Shown here: piece after piece, positions 21,761-33,690 of the stretch
How the letters are laid out: the number at the start of each line of letters is the position of its first letter
Numbering within the stretch: position 1 is the stretch's first letter
NCBI GenBank assembly: GCA_039566865.1
Contig: CM076943.1
Location: 43,842,663-43,906,662, forward strand
Origin: Aurelia coerulea
Taxonomy: Eukaryota > Cnidaria > Scyphozoa > Semaeostomeae > Ulmaridae
Length of the DNA stretch: 64,000 nucleotides
Reading direction: 5' to 3'
Translations under genes and position numbers: made by a program
The notes under the pieces: generated by a model
Databases searched by the model: none
Seen by the model: only the letters and a program-made list of their open reading frames with translations
What the model was told of the DNA's origin: nothing

Positions 21761-22339
21761 GTTACGGGATACTTTACAAAAATTTCACGTATCTAAAATG
21801 AATTTATTAGAAATGTACGATAATTATTTTGATTACAATTTGATTACAGAGGCCTAGGACGGTGAACAGCCCCCAGGAGATGGCAGACGATTTCCAATCC
21901 TAACAGAAACAGGATCACCTCTGCCCTCTGCCCAAGAGCCAAAATATTTTCAAATAGCCCTGCCACAGGAAGCCTAGGCGGTTAACTGAACAACGATAAG
22001 TTTAAAACTTAGAAATAGTTAGTTATAATGACGTTGTGCCTTATTTATTGCACTTCTCTACACTAGTGAGCTCGACTTACTTATTAACTTGTAATCAAAA
22101 CGGAAACGTCAGTTACATGAAAAGTGGAAATCAGACTCCCATATGACCCCTCCAGGACTCACCATAATGTAAATGATAGAGATCCTCATCATGATGAATT
22201 TTCGTCTCCAAATCTTCAAATTTAACTTTTTATTCAGACCTCCTTCGAACCTCAAACACCAAAGAAAAAACCCTCTCTTGTTCAGATCTTTAATATCAAG
22301 CAAAAAACCGACCCTTCTCCACAGGTAGGAATAAAATAC

Positions 22340-23425
22340 TCCCGCCGATTTTTGGCCGTGGCCCATAGCCAAAAACCTCAAAAGCCTCATTTTCACGGGC
22401 AAAGCAGATGGCGAATTAGCGAGGAATCATTGAAAACCCATGCAGATTTTTCTAAGTTTTACATACCTTCATAAAACGCAACCAGGACAAAAAACTGCTC
22501 GAAATTTACGGATTTTTATTTGATAAATCTACTCTTCGGATGTTTGGGGTATGCAAGTTTGGATGCCGGTTGAAATATATCCAGGCTTGGCGGAGTTATG
22601 GCCTCTTCAATAGACAAAATCGGCTAAGGCTTGTCGATTTTTGTTTACGAAACTTCAAGCCAGGTGATAAAAGTTGATAAAAAATCTCTTTTGAATGTTA
22701 TAACTTATTTTGCACCATGAAAACTTGTGCCATTAATGCAAAAAAGTAGTTTAATACAGAAAATTCACTTGGGTATTTCTATATGATTTGAAGTGCGTAA
22801 AGAAACCTGAGTAAATTTTTTCAATTCACGTAGATACCACAAGGGTATTGAATCTTCTAGAAAAGAAACTATTGCGGAAGGCCAACAACAAGAGCAATAG
22901 ACGATTACGCTACAGATGGCGGCAGGGAACTTTTTACCAATTTGCATTGCGAATCTTTAACGATTCTATAGGAATTCGATTAAAGAACGCAATGCATCTT
23001 GGTAAAAAGTTCCTCGCCGCCATCTTTAGCGTAATCATCTATTGAAAACGTACAATTTTAGAGTTTTTGGGTCGTTCTTATAACAATCAGTATTCTTATC
23101 ACTATTGTCTCTCGGCCAGAAGTTATATTCTTCATGGTTCAATGCCTCATCGGTTTCTATGTAAATTGAAGGGGCGCAATAACTCCTCGAAACTTGGAGA
23201 TATTTTAACCAGCATCCAGACTTGCATACCCAACAATCTGGCAAAAATTGAGCGAAATTTTCAAACAGCTTTTTGTCCTGGTTGCGCTTTATGAAGGTAG
23301 GTAACATTTAAAAAAATCTTCACGGGTTTCTTTTGTCTTCTTCGCTCATTCGCCGTCTGATTGGTCCGTGAAAGTGATGCTTTGGAGGTTTTCGGCCATG
23401 GGCAACGAGCAAAAATCAGCAGAAA
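22340..23425. repeat. Fold-back repeat, arms about 280 bp
   Basis: The left arm (about 22340-22625) and right arm (about 23155-23425) are imperfect inverse complements; shared blocks include ttttgtcctggttgcg, gcatccagacttgcatac and attcgccgtctg. The loop carries a 150-bp MITE at 22895-23044. No coding evidence. Confidence 0.75.
22895..23044. mobile_element. 150-bp palindromic MITE, copy 1
   Basis: Almost entirely palindromic: caatagacgattacgctaca ... tagcgtaatcatctattg, with an inner gatggcggc / gccgccatc pair and a central taacgattctatagga block. A second copy lies at 26687-26846. It would form one long hairpin. Confidence 0.88.
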
Positions 23426-23499
23426 AATTTGATTCCTATTCTTTCACGGGTAGCAATCGCGGAAATACACAATGCCTTGGATACAATTTGTTTTTCAAT

Positions 23500-25186
23500 A
23501 GCATATGAGTCAAATCTTTCAATAGGGCACAGGGAAACCCGCAAATCTTCCAATTTCACGCTTATAAGCCAATGATATCGTCGTATTCCGATCACATGGC
23601 TGAAAATAAAGCTTTCGAGATAAATTTTCGAGTACCTTCACGAAAATAAAAATGGATATTCGAGTAATAATGATACAGAGCTGGTTTTACCACGAATCGA
23701 TTCGAGAGGCCTCACTCCACATTTGTTTTTCTGCATTTGTCTAAAATCTCGTCAGGGATCGGCGTTACATCGAATTTCATTCCTTCGAAAATTGGCCTAT
23801 GTTCAAGAATTCTTCAGGAACGCTACAAATAAGATATAGCTTTCAAAATTTCACATGTTGCGTGAATTATGTCCAGAAATAACATGAAAATATTTGTTTG
23901 TGTGATTTTCGAAAATCCTAGACGAATAAAAGCTATTTGCTGCGAAGAAAGCTAATGGGCCTACCTTCACCCGCAGCAAAATCCCAGTGATCGGCATTAA
24001 ATCACTCCTTTTCGCAATAATAACCAGCGGATACATTAACGAATAACCTCACCACAAATCCAATTTCTTTCCACCATTTTATCATCGACAATTTCGATAA
24101 AATGTGACAAGACTTTACAGCCTCTGCAGCAAACCGTCCAACTACCGTCGATTCAAAGTTTTCTTGTTGCAAACACGTTGGAAGTCTTGCAAGACTTGCA
24201 TAAAACAAAAGGTTGTGCAAGGCTCAGGTCTCCCATATGACACAGCAAATTGTTACCTTTGATAATAGATTGTACACCTTTGAGAATAGATTGCAGGGGA
24301 AATGTCTTTACACAAATTATGTACTTTTCCGCTGTGACAAAGAAATTTGCAATCTTTGAGAAATGTTTTAATTTCTCTTTATTTTGCAACGATAGAATGC
24401 CTCCAGGAGTGTGCAATCTATTCTCAAAGGTGTTATTTTGCTGTGTCATATGGGAGACCTAAGTCTTGCAAAACCTTTTGTTTTATGCAAGTCTTGCAAG
24501 ACTTCCAAAGTGTTTGCAACAAGAAAACTTTGAATCGACGGTAGTTGGACGGTTTGCTGCAGAGTCTGTAAAGTCTTGTCACATTTTATCAAAATTATCG
24601 ATGATAAAATGATGGAAAGAAATTGGATTTGTGGTGAAGTTATTCGTTAATGTATCCGCAGGTTATTATTGCAAAAAAGAGTGATTTAATGCCGATTACT
24701 TGGATTTTGCTGCGGGTGAAGGTAGGCCCATTCGCTTTCTTCGCAGCAAATAGCTTTAATTCGTCTAGGATTTTCGAAAATCACACAAACAAATATTTTC
24801 ATGTTATTCCTGGACATAATTCACGTAACATGTGAAATTTTGAAAGCTATATCTTATTTGTAGCGTTCCTGAAGAATTTTTGAACATAGGCCAATTTTCG
24901 AAGGAATGAAATTCGATGTAACGCCGATCCCTGACGAGATTTTAGCCAAATGCAGAAAAACAAATGTGGAGTGAGGCCTCTTGAATCGATTCGTGGTAAA
25001 ACCAGCTCTGTATCTTTATTATTCGAATATCCATTTTTATTTTCGTGAAGGTACTCGAAAATTTATCTCGAAAGCTTTATTTTCAGCCATGTGATCGGAA
25101 TACGACGATATCATTGGCTTATAAGCGTGAAATTGGAAGATTTGCGGGTTTCCCTGTGCCCTATTGAAAGATTTGACTCATATGCT
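23500..25186. repeat. 1.7-kb long inverted repeat, arms about 780 bp
   Basis: The left arm 23500-24294 is the near-exact inverse complement of 24413-25186. Paired blocks include agcatatgagtcaaatc / gatttgactcatatgct at the tips, aatgatatcgtcgtattcc, gctgcgaagaaagc and gcaagtcttgcaagacttcc near the centre. The spacer is about 118 bp. Mismatches are scattered. I find no clear target duplication and no transposase. A transcript across it would fold into one long hairpin. Confidence 0.9.
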
Positions 25187-25423
25187 CCCCCTCCCTACAA
25201 CCAAACATTGATATGAAGTGCTTCTATCATTTAAACATGATTAACTAGCAGTATTATTAATTAGCAATCAGTGGAATGCGTTCAGAAAACTAAGACGGAC
25301 CCTCTGGGGAAACGCAGTGCTTCCTGAAAAGATAGACCAGTAGCTATTGTTGATAGATATAAATTTTTCATTTTCAAACAATAGCCTTGTACATGTTAAA
25401 TGTATACTTTAAACAGCTATTGA

Positions 25424-26181
25424 ATGAATTTAAAGAAAAAAACAAAATGTATCAATAAAGCAAGAAGGAACAGAGTAGATCATACAATATTACACAGCAT
25501 GGCCATCAAACCTTTTCTTTTGTCGAAAGCTTCGTGCATTGAATTGGATGACGGCACTACGCTTCAAGTGGGACTGATAATCCAACTAACTGAAAATCCG
25601 GCCAAAATCGCCAAAAAAATGGCGCGACCAATCTGATTGCAGGATCTTCAACTTGTGATTTGATTCGTCGAGAGGAGGATCTTTTTGTAACCTATGCTTG
25701 CGAAAAATCGAGGACAAGATATGATTCTGTTTTCCGGCGTTTTCCTGCTGCTAAGCTTCTAGCCCGCGAAACTTTCAATAACATGGCGGACAGTCTTGGC
25801 ATAATTGAGAAGATTAAAGAACGACATAAAATCACACTGAATGATTTCCAGAAAGCAGTCTACCCGAACAACCTTGATGGCAAAGATGTATTTGTATGTC
25901 TGGAAAGACTTGTTTTTGGTTTTATTTCGGAGCTGTTTTCGTTGAGAAATGGAGGACAGGACAGGAAGGAGGGATGGCCTAAACGTGAAGAAAATGACAA
26001 TCATTTGTGTAACTCTCGTTATTTTGCCTCTATCAAGTTTGATGCTGGAGCAAGCAAGTAGGCTGGTTGATTTAGGCATTGATGCAAAGTTTATCGGCAA
26101 ATTGCAATCTGACCATGTTGTCAAAGAATCTGTTGTACAGGGAAAGGTGGAGCTGCTACTTGTAACCCCGAAGCGAAGGTA
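25424..26181 (+). pseudogene. Broken RecQ-type DNA helicase copy (frameshifted fragment)
   Basis: Three overlapping frames read as one decayed protein. The middle frame carries LNDFQKAVYPNNLDGKDVFV, the RecQ motif 0/I approach, but the Walker A loop that should follow is scrambled. The last frame carries PLSSLMLEQASRLVDLGIDA and then GKVELLLVTP, the RecQ motif Ia-Ib region. Frame changes are needed near 25622 and near 25900-25990. RecQ helicases unwind DNA using ATP; this copy lacks an intact nucleotide-binding loop and most of the helicase core, so it cannot work. No introns are seen, which suggests a retro-copy or transposon-borne copy. Confidence 0.7.
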
Positions 26182-26686
26182 ATTTTTGATTCTGGATAAC
26201 AGAAAATGTACACTTCAGCTCAATACAAGAATGGAATTAACACTGTTGTTATGGCATACACTCATGCCCCAAGGTGGGGGGGGGGGGCTCTCTCAGCCAT
26301 ACACATTCAGAATATCGTCAGTCCAAAAAAATTTATTTCAGGCAACCCAAAAATATCAGTTTAGCCTTTGACATCTGTAAATGAACATAACATACTCTGA
26401 AACAAGGCAAATTCAGGTAGGGATTGCCTTCAATTTTGACTTTTATGCCAAAAATATCATGGCCATAATTTCAGTATACTTGGACCCCAAAAATATCACT
26501 TTGTGGAATATTCTAACTCAAAAATATTGGACTTACCCCTCCGTCTGTGTATGTGCCGAGTGTACCCCTGGGCTTACGCCTTACTACTAACATAATTACC
26601 ATTACCATCTGCTTTTGGACGCGGGGGAGGGCACTTCACTGTTGGGTGATAAAGGGGTGTGCGCTCCAAGAATTTCTGTTATGACC

Positions 26687-26846
26687 CAATAGACGATCAC
26701 GCTAAAGATGGTGGCGAGGAAATTTTTACCAAGATGCAATGCGTTCTAATTACGAATCTTTAACAATTCTATAGGAATCCGATTAAAGAGCGCAATGCAT
26801 CTCGGTAAAAACTTCCTCATCGCCATCTTTAGCGTAATCGTCTATT
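26687..26846. mobile_element. Palindromic MITE, copy 2
   Basis: Same family as 22895-23044: caatagacgatcacgctaaa at the left and agcgtaatcgtctatt at the right, with gatggtggcgagga / tcctcatcgccatc inside. Slightly longer, with an extra tctaattacg block. Confidence 0.88.
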
Positions 26847-27467
26847 CCAGAATAAAGGTGGGATTTTGAGACCCTATCCCAGAATATGGATGTGGTTCCT
26901 GACACCTGTTTTACAACAAAACAATTATAAGATTGTTGTTTATCCTAAACAATAAACATGAGCATTCTCAATCTAGCAAAATTTAGACCCCAATCCCAGA
27001 ATGTTTTTATAAAAACTACATCCCATTCCCAGAATTTTCGTGCCAAGAACCATCCCAAAACTGGCACACATCCCGGTATGATTTGATGATGAAGTATGCC
27101 CCCCCCCCTCCGGGTTTTGGATGAGCAAAAATTATCTCTTTTCCGGACAAAGGTAGGACTTAAGGTAACTCTGCTTTCCGCTCTAGTGCACAGTGAGATG
27201 CCGTTTCGCAAAACCACTCTCCTCAGAAAACAGTTAATTTCTCCAATATTATTCGGTCTATCGAAAAGCGGTAAAAAGGATGTTGTTTTGTATAATCTGG
27301 GCAATCGAAAGATGTATAAATCGCAATTTTTTTTTGTCAACCCTGGCTTCGCAAATCCTTGCGCAAATCTTTTTGCTGATTTCAGAAGAGTGGATTTACC
27401 TCCAAAACTACTCGAAAAAGTTTCGATTTTTTTCGCTCCATCATTAGCTAAGTAGTTGATCTACAAC

Positions 27468-29108
27468 CAGGGCATCTTTTAACATTGTAACTAGTGGGCC
27501 ATTGGCCCAGTAGGCCCCCATCCTGGCCCAGTAGTGAAGTAAAAATCCCTGTTTTTGGCCCACTAGTTTGGACCCTTTTCACTAACTTTCCTGTTTTGTT
27601 TTACGCCGTTATTATCAAGCACCAAAGAGTTCTTTCAGTGAAATAGAGAGAAGCATAGACGCTCAGCCTTAGATAAACCTTTCTGTTTGAAAATTCTAGA
27701 CGCATTAGACGGACTTTGATGTTACAATTTATACAGGGGTCATCCTTGGGCCTACCATTGTACAGCATGGACAGAAGGTGTTGTGATACATTGGTGCCTG
27801 GGCATGCCTGCGCTCCTCTGGCCTTGCAACCAAAACAGTCTGGTGGACAGGGTTTGAGCTAAGGTAGAGTCCACCACTTGAGCGTCACGACAAGGGCTCA
27901 CGGATTCGATTAGGTCTCCTCTACTTGTGCATTCCCTTGTGAACGCTAGAAACTTCAACTTCACTAAACTCAGCTATAGGCAGTTCATAAATCTCAGTTT
28001 TGGGATATTTCACTCGAAAATCTGCTGTCCTCAGAAAATTTCCGAAGATCATAAAACTAAATGGTTAGGAAACTGATATCTCTCCAGAGCGCTGCAATGT
28101 TTGTTTCAGAAAATTTTGTACAATGAACTAAATTTGTTTCGCAATGCTGATGATACAATGTTAACAGCATTTCACACAGTGCAGAGTCAATTGGAGAGTG
28201 GGGAAGGGACCTTTTTACCCAGATAACTCAAAGATAGATAGCTTTGAATTTTACAGAATCCTTTGAGAACCTAGTGGTGGGCAATAAGCAGTTGCAAATT
28301 TTTATTTTAACCCATTTGAAGCTGATCTGAGTAACAGAAACAAAATTTCTTTGCTCGCTTCGCTCGCACACAAAGTATTCCGTTTTCTATCGAATGAGCT
28401 TCAATGTTTTTCCATAATTCGTATGAAAAACGTTTTGGGGAATACACTTTTTTTATAAGAAACTGGTTTACAAGAAACTAGTACTACGATGACCGAAGAT
28501 TTAAGAAACTCTAGTACTACGCTCAAGAACAGTTAAAGTGCCACTGACATGAAAAATAAAAAAGGATTCGAAATCTGTTTCATGACCCAATGTTGACAAG
28601 TAAACAACTCTTAAAATTCAATTTCTGTATGCCTCTTTTATTCTATGTTTCTCTAACAAAGGTACCTTCATCTTTTTTTAACTTTGAACTGCAAAAATTG
28701 GTAATTTTTGCCTGAATGTGCATGGCTTATTCGTGATGACAATTTCAATGTAAAATGGAAGCCCTTTGTCGAGAAGAAGCCTCAAATTTGAACAATATCG
28801 AAATTTTAGGCCCAAAAAATAAGAAACTTTTACTACTAAAACACCGAAATTTTCATGCGAAATTAAGAAACGTTTAGTACTAAGTGCTGATCCAAGTTTC
28901 TTATAAAAAAAACGTGTACCTAGAAAGATTTATAAATGAAATGGAAAATGGGTGATTCCAAGTTTTCCATAGGATGACTCCTGGTGAATAGCACATGGTC
29001 ACGCTGTATGCTTTAGTTGTATGTTTGTACCATCTATTTTTGAACCCGAGAATTGGGCCCTCGTGGTTGGTCTGGCCCACTAGTCAAATTTCCTTAAAAG
29101 ATGCCCTG
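27468..29108. mobile_element. Non-autonomous hAT element with 8-bp target duplication
   Basis: The ends are imperfect inverted repeats beginning CAGGGCATCTTTTAA on both sides, each with an inner actagtgggcca block. It is flanked by TCTACAAC at 27460-27467 and 29109-29116, the 8-bp duplication typical of hAT elements. The related sequence at 57733-57740 has one TCTACAAC and no insert, an empty site. No hAT transposase frame is present. A TA-flanked MITE (28445-28916) is nested inside. Confidence 0.93.
28445..28916 (+). mobile_element. TA-flanked MITE, copy 2 (most complete)
   Basis: The ends cactttttttataagaaac and gtttcttataaaaaaaacgtg are inverse complements, with TA on each side (28443-28444 and 28917-28918), a Tc1/mariner-like mark. 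The interior repeats 'taagaaac' and 'agtactac' words. It has no coding capacity. Related copies are at 17280-17612 and 48766-53455. Confidence 0.85.
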
Positions 29109-30120
29109 TCTACAACTTTGCCAAATCTGATTGAAAAAGTTAGGCTAGATTTCCTGCAATCGAATTTTACATTTCTGTTTACTTTTCGCAACGAAGGGGA
29201 AAAGCGTTGGTCAACAGTTTAGCCCATGCAGAACGATTTGAACGCCCGTAGAATGTTTTTACAAAAAAATTAGTTCTTGATCTAAGATCTATGCTCATTG
29301 TGGACTCTAAAAAGAAATTGATAATCTGTGAATGCTTACGAAAGTCTCGAAAGACACACAAAGCATGGTTTCGTGAAGTTGCTAGTAAAAATCAGTAATT
29401 TTTAATCAATAGATGCAAATGATACTTTTACAAGCGCACTAAGGGTGTCTTTTGAGACCTGCGTATGGTTTTCCCAAAACATGACGTTCTTTTGTTTGCC
29501 AATGGAAAAACTTCTGAAAGTTACTTCAAGCCTGAGCTTTTGCAAGCGTGCTTCATAGCATGGTAATCTGTTGACCAAGGTTTCTCCATTTCACTGTCGA
29601 AAAGTAAAAAAAATACGAAATTCGATTGTAGGAAATCTAGCCTAGCTTTTTCAATCAGACTTGGCAAAGTTGTAGATCAACAACCTAGCTAAAGATGGAA
29701 CGAAAAAAAATCGAACATTTTTCGAGTAGTTGATTACAAAGTCCACTTTGTAATCTAAGAAGGGGCTTCGATGTTAGTCAGGAAGAAAGAAAGAAAGAAA
29801 GTAAGTAAGTCCGTCACACTCGTTAAAGCAATTAATTAACGTCTTATCTCTGCTAATTGGCACTGAAATAAAGAAAGCGCACAGAAAGCGCATACAAGAC
29901 AGAAGTTTCCCGCGATCCTATAGCAAAATTTGACGTCGGCTTATTTCATGTTAGACAGATTTGACACCACAAGATGGATAAATCACCATGATGTTTACCC
30001 TGGCACAACAACAAATTTACCCAGAATTGGCACGTCCTTGACTTCATTAGCAGCTTAATTATGTTAAAACAATCGTTTTCTAGAACGAACGCATCATTAG
30101 CCACTTATTTCATTAACTGA

Positions 30121-30363
30121 TCAACCTCTTTTTACCTGCTTTTTCATCACCTCATTAATGCCATATTGAAGCTTGACTCGCTTTCGAGCGGGGGAACAGA
30201 TAAGGGTAGGACTTACTATTTTAGTTGGTGTTGACTCAATAACATCTGTCAGATATTGCAAAATAGGTTCTTTTCTTTGTCGATTCGAAGCGACGTGGCC
30301 TGGATGAATTAAATGGGAGGGCATTGAAATGAGGGGGTCTGTCAGGAAAATTTTTGGGGCCAC
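30121..30363 (-). CDS. Uncertain small open frame or exon with basic NLS-like run
   Basis: The minus strand reads MPSHLIHPGHVASNRQRKEP ... SPARKRVKLQYGINEVMKKQ. PARKRVKL resembles a monopartite nuclear localisation signal. Possible borders: acceptor ttttcctgacag, donor AAAATA|gtaagt in the middle, and AAGCAG|gtaaaa near the end. No neighbouring exon was found and I do not recognise the family. It could be part of an unknown gene or of an old transposon. Confidence 0.3.
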   Translation of the reverse strand: MAPKIFLTDPLISMPSHLIHPGHVASNRQRKEPILQYLTDVIESTPTKIVSPTLICSPARKRVKLQYGINEVMKKQVKRG

Positions 30364-30365
30364 GC

Positions 30366-30940
30366 CCTTTACTTTGGTTTAGAATACATCACCCAATATC
30401 GTGCTTGCCATTAGCGACAAGAAAACTTTGATAGTTTTATGACAATCCAATGAATCAGAGCACGAGGAAAGTTATGAACATCTCCCGATATCATGCTTGC
30501 CAAAAGCTCATTAGCGACAAGGAAACTCGGATAGTTTTGTGACAGTTGTCCTATAAATCAGAGCATGAGAAAAATTTTGAGGAAAGATCCTTTACTCTGG
30601 CTTAGAATGCATAACCCAATATCATGCTTGCCATTAGCGACAAGAAAACTTTGATAGTTTTATGACAGTTATCCAATGAATCAGAGCACGAGGAAAAGTT
30701 ATGAAGAAAGATTCTTTACTTTGGCTTAGAATGCATCTCCCGATATCATGCTTACCATTAGCTCATTAGTGACAAGGAAACTCGAATAGTTTTGTGACAG
30801 TTCTCCTATAAATCAGAGCATGAGAAAAATTTTGAAGAAAGATCCTTTACTTTGGCTTAGAATGTATATCTCAATATCATGCTTGCCATTAGCTCATTAG
30901 CGACAAGGAAACCTTGATGGTTTTGTGACAGATCTGACTG
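30366..30940. repeat. Tandem repeat of about 110-130 bp, alternating unit types
   Basis: Five units, with tatcatgcttgcc landmarks near 30390, 30490, 30620, 30740 and 30870. Units 1 and 3 carry caagaaaactttgatag and ccaatgaatcagagcacgag; units 2 and 4 carry caaggaaactc and cctataaatcagagcatgag. This gives an A-B-A-B dimeric order ending in a divergent fifth unit. No gene evidence. Confidence 0.85.
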
Positions 30941-31127
30941 GGAACTTGCTTCTTTAGTCTATTTTGACGTTTTGGGTCTAATCATGTAAAATGTCGGGTC
31001 TATCACAAAACTACTTTCAATATTCTGGGTCTGCGTCAAGCCCAAGAGTTTTGGTCTGGGTCTACGCAAATTTGTTTTGGTCTACGAGTTTTGGGTCTGG
31101 CTTGGACACCCCGTACCTCATTCTGCC

Positions 31128-31190
31128 CCGGAAATTGGGTCCTCGTTGTTAGTCTGGCCCACTAGTCAAATTTCCCTAAAAGATGCCTTG
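31128..31190. mobile_element. Solo right end of the hAT family at 27468-29108
   Basis: The sequence aattgggtcctcgttgttag, then ggcccactagtcaaatttcc and aaaagatgcctt, matches the last 65 bp of the hAT element (29045-29108). No matching left end was found upstream, so this is a remnant. Confidence 0.7.
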
Positions 31191-31654
31191 CTGATGGTAT
31201 AATGGGGGTTCCAAATAAAACCTATACGGAGGTCATGGGAACCATGGGTGGGGGGGGGCAGGAGGACTGCACTGTATATTTAAGCTCTTATGGTTGCAGG
31301 TCCTCACAGGTTCTTGGGACAGAGAGGGGGCGGGGGGACTTCATGCAATTAAGTCCCTGAAAATATTTGTTTTGAATTGAATGAGAATGACGCAACCCGC
31401 AGGTATTACAGTCATATTCGGGGTCCTACAATGACTGACATCAGCTAACTAAAGATCATTTTTGAGTTGCTCTTATTTCATAGGCCAATTCAAATTTAGC
31501 AGAAAGAGAAATTTCAGAGAAATAGTACTCTGAAACTGTCTGCAACGATTAAGAACTTATCTGCCGTCACCACTGTTTCATTTCTACATGATAATGAACT
31601 ATGAATTTTCTTTTCCAACTTTGCAAAAAGGGCCCGTAATTTTTCTTTAACTCT

Positions 31655-32005
31655 ACTTGTCAGAACAAGGGCAGATTTTGTAACACAATAGCAACAGTTG
31701 CGTTTGATTGACACCCCAATTCAAAGCGATTAGCAAATGCAGACAAAAGTTTCCCCGAAACTAGTAGGGCAAACTCTCGCCTTGTGCAAGCGAAAGGTGG
31801 TTTTTAAGAGATGTTACATGGTTATAACGGAAGGAGAAGGGTAAATTCAAGGTTTTGTAGTTTTGGGGAAACTTTTGCGGCTTTGTTTTTAATTACTGGT
31901 TGAGAGAATTTCCTTTGTCTGCAGTCGCTAATCGCTTTGAATTGAAGTGTCAATCAAATGAAGCTGTTGCTATTGTATTACAAAATCTGCCCTTGTTACT
32001 TGTCA
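31655..32005. repeat. Inverted repeat flanking the minisatellite
   Basis: Blocks at about 31655-31770 (aagggcagattttgtaaca, caattcaaagcgattagc) recur inverted at about 31865-32005 (gctaatcgctttgaattg, tacaaaatctgcccttg). It lies directly left of the minisatellite and may be its original flank. Confidence 0.75.
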
Positions 32006-32073
32006 GAGGGTCCAGGGGGCTATCGCCACTTTGCCACCCGGGCCAGACCGCGCCTGCTGCATAGACGCACATA

Positions 32074-33690
32074 CACCCCGGGTAATGTCTGTGCAGTACA
32101 GTGGAGGCTGTTCAGTACAGTGGAGGCTGTTGAGTACAGTGGAGGGCTCACATCAGTACTGTGGCGGGCTAGCATCAGTAAAGTGGAGGTTGCCAAGTAC
32201 AGTGGAGGGCTCACATCAGTACAGTGGAGGACTAGCTTTGATTATAGTGGAGGCTGTTGAGTACGGTGGAGGGCTAACATGAGTACGGTGGAGGGCTAGC
32301 ATGATTAGTGTGGGGGTACAACATTGAGTACAGTGGAGGCTATTCAGTACAGTGGGGGGCTTACATGAGTACAGTAGAGGCTCTGCAGTACGGTGTAGGG
32401 CTTACATGAGTACAGCTGAGGGCTAGCATGATGAGTGGTACGGGGGAGGGCTTACATGAGTACAGTGGAGGGCTAGCATGATGAGTGTGGGGGGCTAGCA
32501 TCAGTACAGTGGAGGCTGTTGAGTACAGTGGAGGGCTAACATGAGTACGGTGGAGGGCTAGCATGATTAGTGTGGGGGTACAACATTGAGTACAGTGGAG
32601 GCTATTCAGTACAGTGGGGGGCTTACATGAGTACAGTGGAGGCTCTGCAGTACGGTGGGGGGCTTACATCAGTACAGTGGAGGGCTAGCATGATGAGTGT
32701 GAGGGGCTAGCATCAGTACAGTGGAGGCTGTTGAGTACAGTGGAGGGCTAACATGAGTACGGTGGAGGGCTAGCATGATTAGTGTGGGGGTACAACATTG
32801 AGTACAGTGGAGGCTATTCAGTACAGTGGGGGGCTTAAATGAGTACAGTGGAGGCTCTGCAGTACGGGGGAGGGCTTACATGAGTACAGTGGAGGGCTAG
32901 CATGATGAGTGTGGGGGGCTAGCATCAGTACAGTGGAGGCTGTTGAGTACAGTGGAGGGTTAACATGAGTACGGTGGAGGGCTAGCATGATTAGTGTGGG
33001 GGTACAACATTGAGTACAGTGGAGGCTATTCAGTACAGTGGGGGGCTTACATGAGTACAGTGGAGGCTCTGCAGTACGGTGGGGGGCTTACATCAGTACA
33101 GTGGAGGGCTAGCATGATGAGTGTGAGGGGCTAGCATCAGTACAGTGGAGGCTGTTGAGTACAGTGGAGGGCTAACATGAGTACGGTGGAGGGCTAGCAT
33201 GATTAGTGTGGGGGTACAACATTGAGTACAGTGGAGGCTATTCAGTACAGTGGGGGGCTTACATGAGTACAGTGGAGGCTCTGCAGTACGGTGGAGGGCT
33301 TACATGAGTACAGTGGATGATTAGCATGATGAGTGTGGGGGCTAGCATCAGTGCAGTGGAGGCTGTTGAGTACGGCGGAGGGCTAACATGAGTACAGTGG
33401 AGGGCTAGCATGATTAGTGTGGGGGTACAACATTGAGTACAGTGGAGGCTATTCAGTACAGTGGGGGGCTTACATGAGTACAGTGGATGCTCTGCAGTAC
33501 GGTGGAGGGCTTACATCAGTACAGTGGAGGGCTAGCATGATGAGTGTGGGGGGGGGGGGGCTAGCATCAGTACAGTGGAGGCTGTTGAGTACGGTGGAGG
33601 GCTTACATGAGTACAGTGGAGGCTCTGCAGTACAGTGGAGGGCTAGCATGATGAGTGTGGGGTTTAGCATCAGTACCTATTTTGAAAACA
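32074..33690 (+). repeat. Minisatellite, left arm of palindrome, with ~212-bp higher-order units
   Basis: Monomers of about 20-27 bp built on gtacagtggagggct. They are organised into higher-order units of about 212 bp: tgggggtacaacattgag recurs at 32311, 32573, 32785, 32997, 33209 and 33420. The array begins with caccccgggtaatgtctgtg. Open frames through it (SVQYSGG / STVEG) are artefacts of the repeat. Confidence 0.95.

Larger units (their letters stand above)
27160..29740. repeat. Repeat module shared with 57439-57800, split by a hAT element and partly inverted
   Basis: 27160-27467 and 29109-29230 together are colinear with 57439-57800 (aaggtaactctgctttccgc, gcaaaaccactctcctcag, gtagttgatctacaac, gctaggctagatttcctgca). 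The hAT element 27468-29108 separates the halves. The part at about 29530-29740 is an inverted copy of the module's right half (caaagttgtagatcaac, ctagcctagctttttcaatc), giving a fold-back. Open frames here are not genes. Confidence 0.85.

Noticed and set aside
25759..26124. 121-codon minus-strand frame
   Set aside because: Antisense to the RecQ-like remnant, whose plus-strand frames match a known family.
27096..27455. 119-codon plus-strand frame and 131-codon minus-strand frame
   Set aside because: They lie in a repeat module also present at 57439-57800, where the frame differs; no domain.
32074..33690. CRISPR-like array
   Set aside because: The repeats are contiguous, variable monomers with no unique spacers and no cas genes, in a eukaryotic genome.
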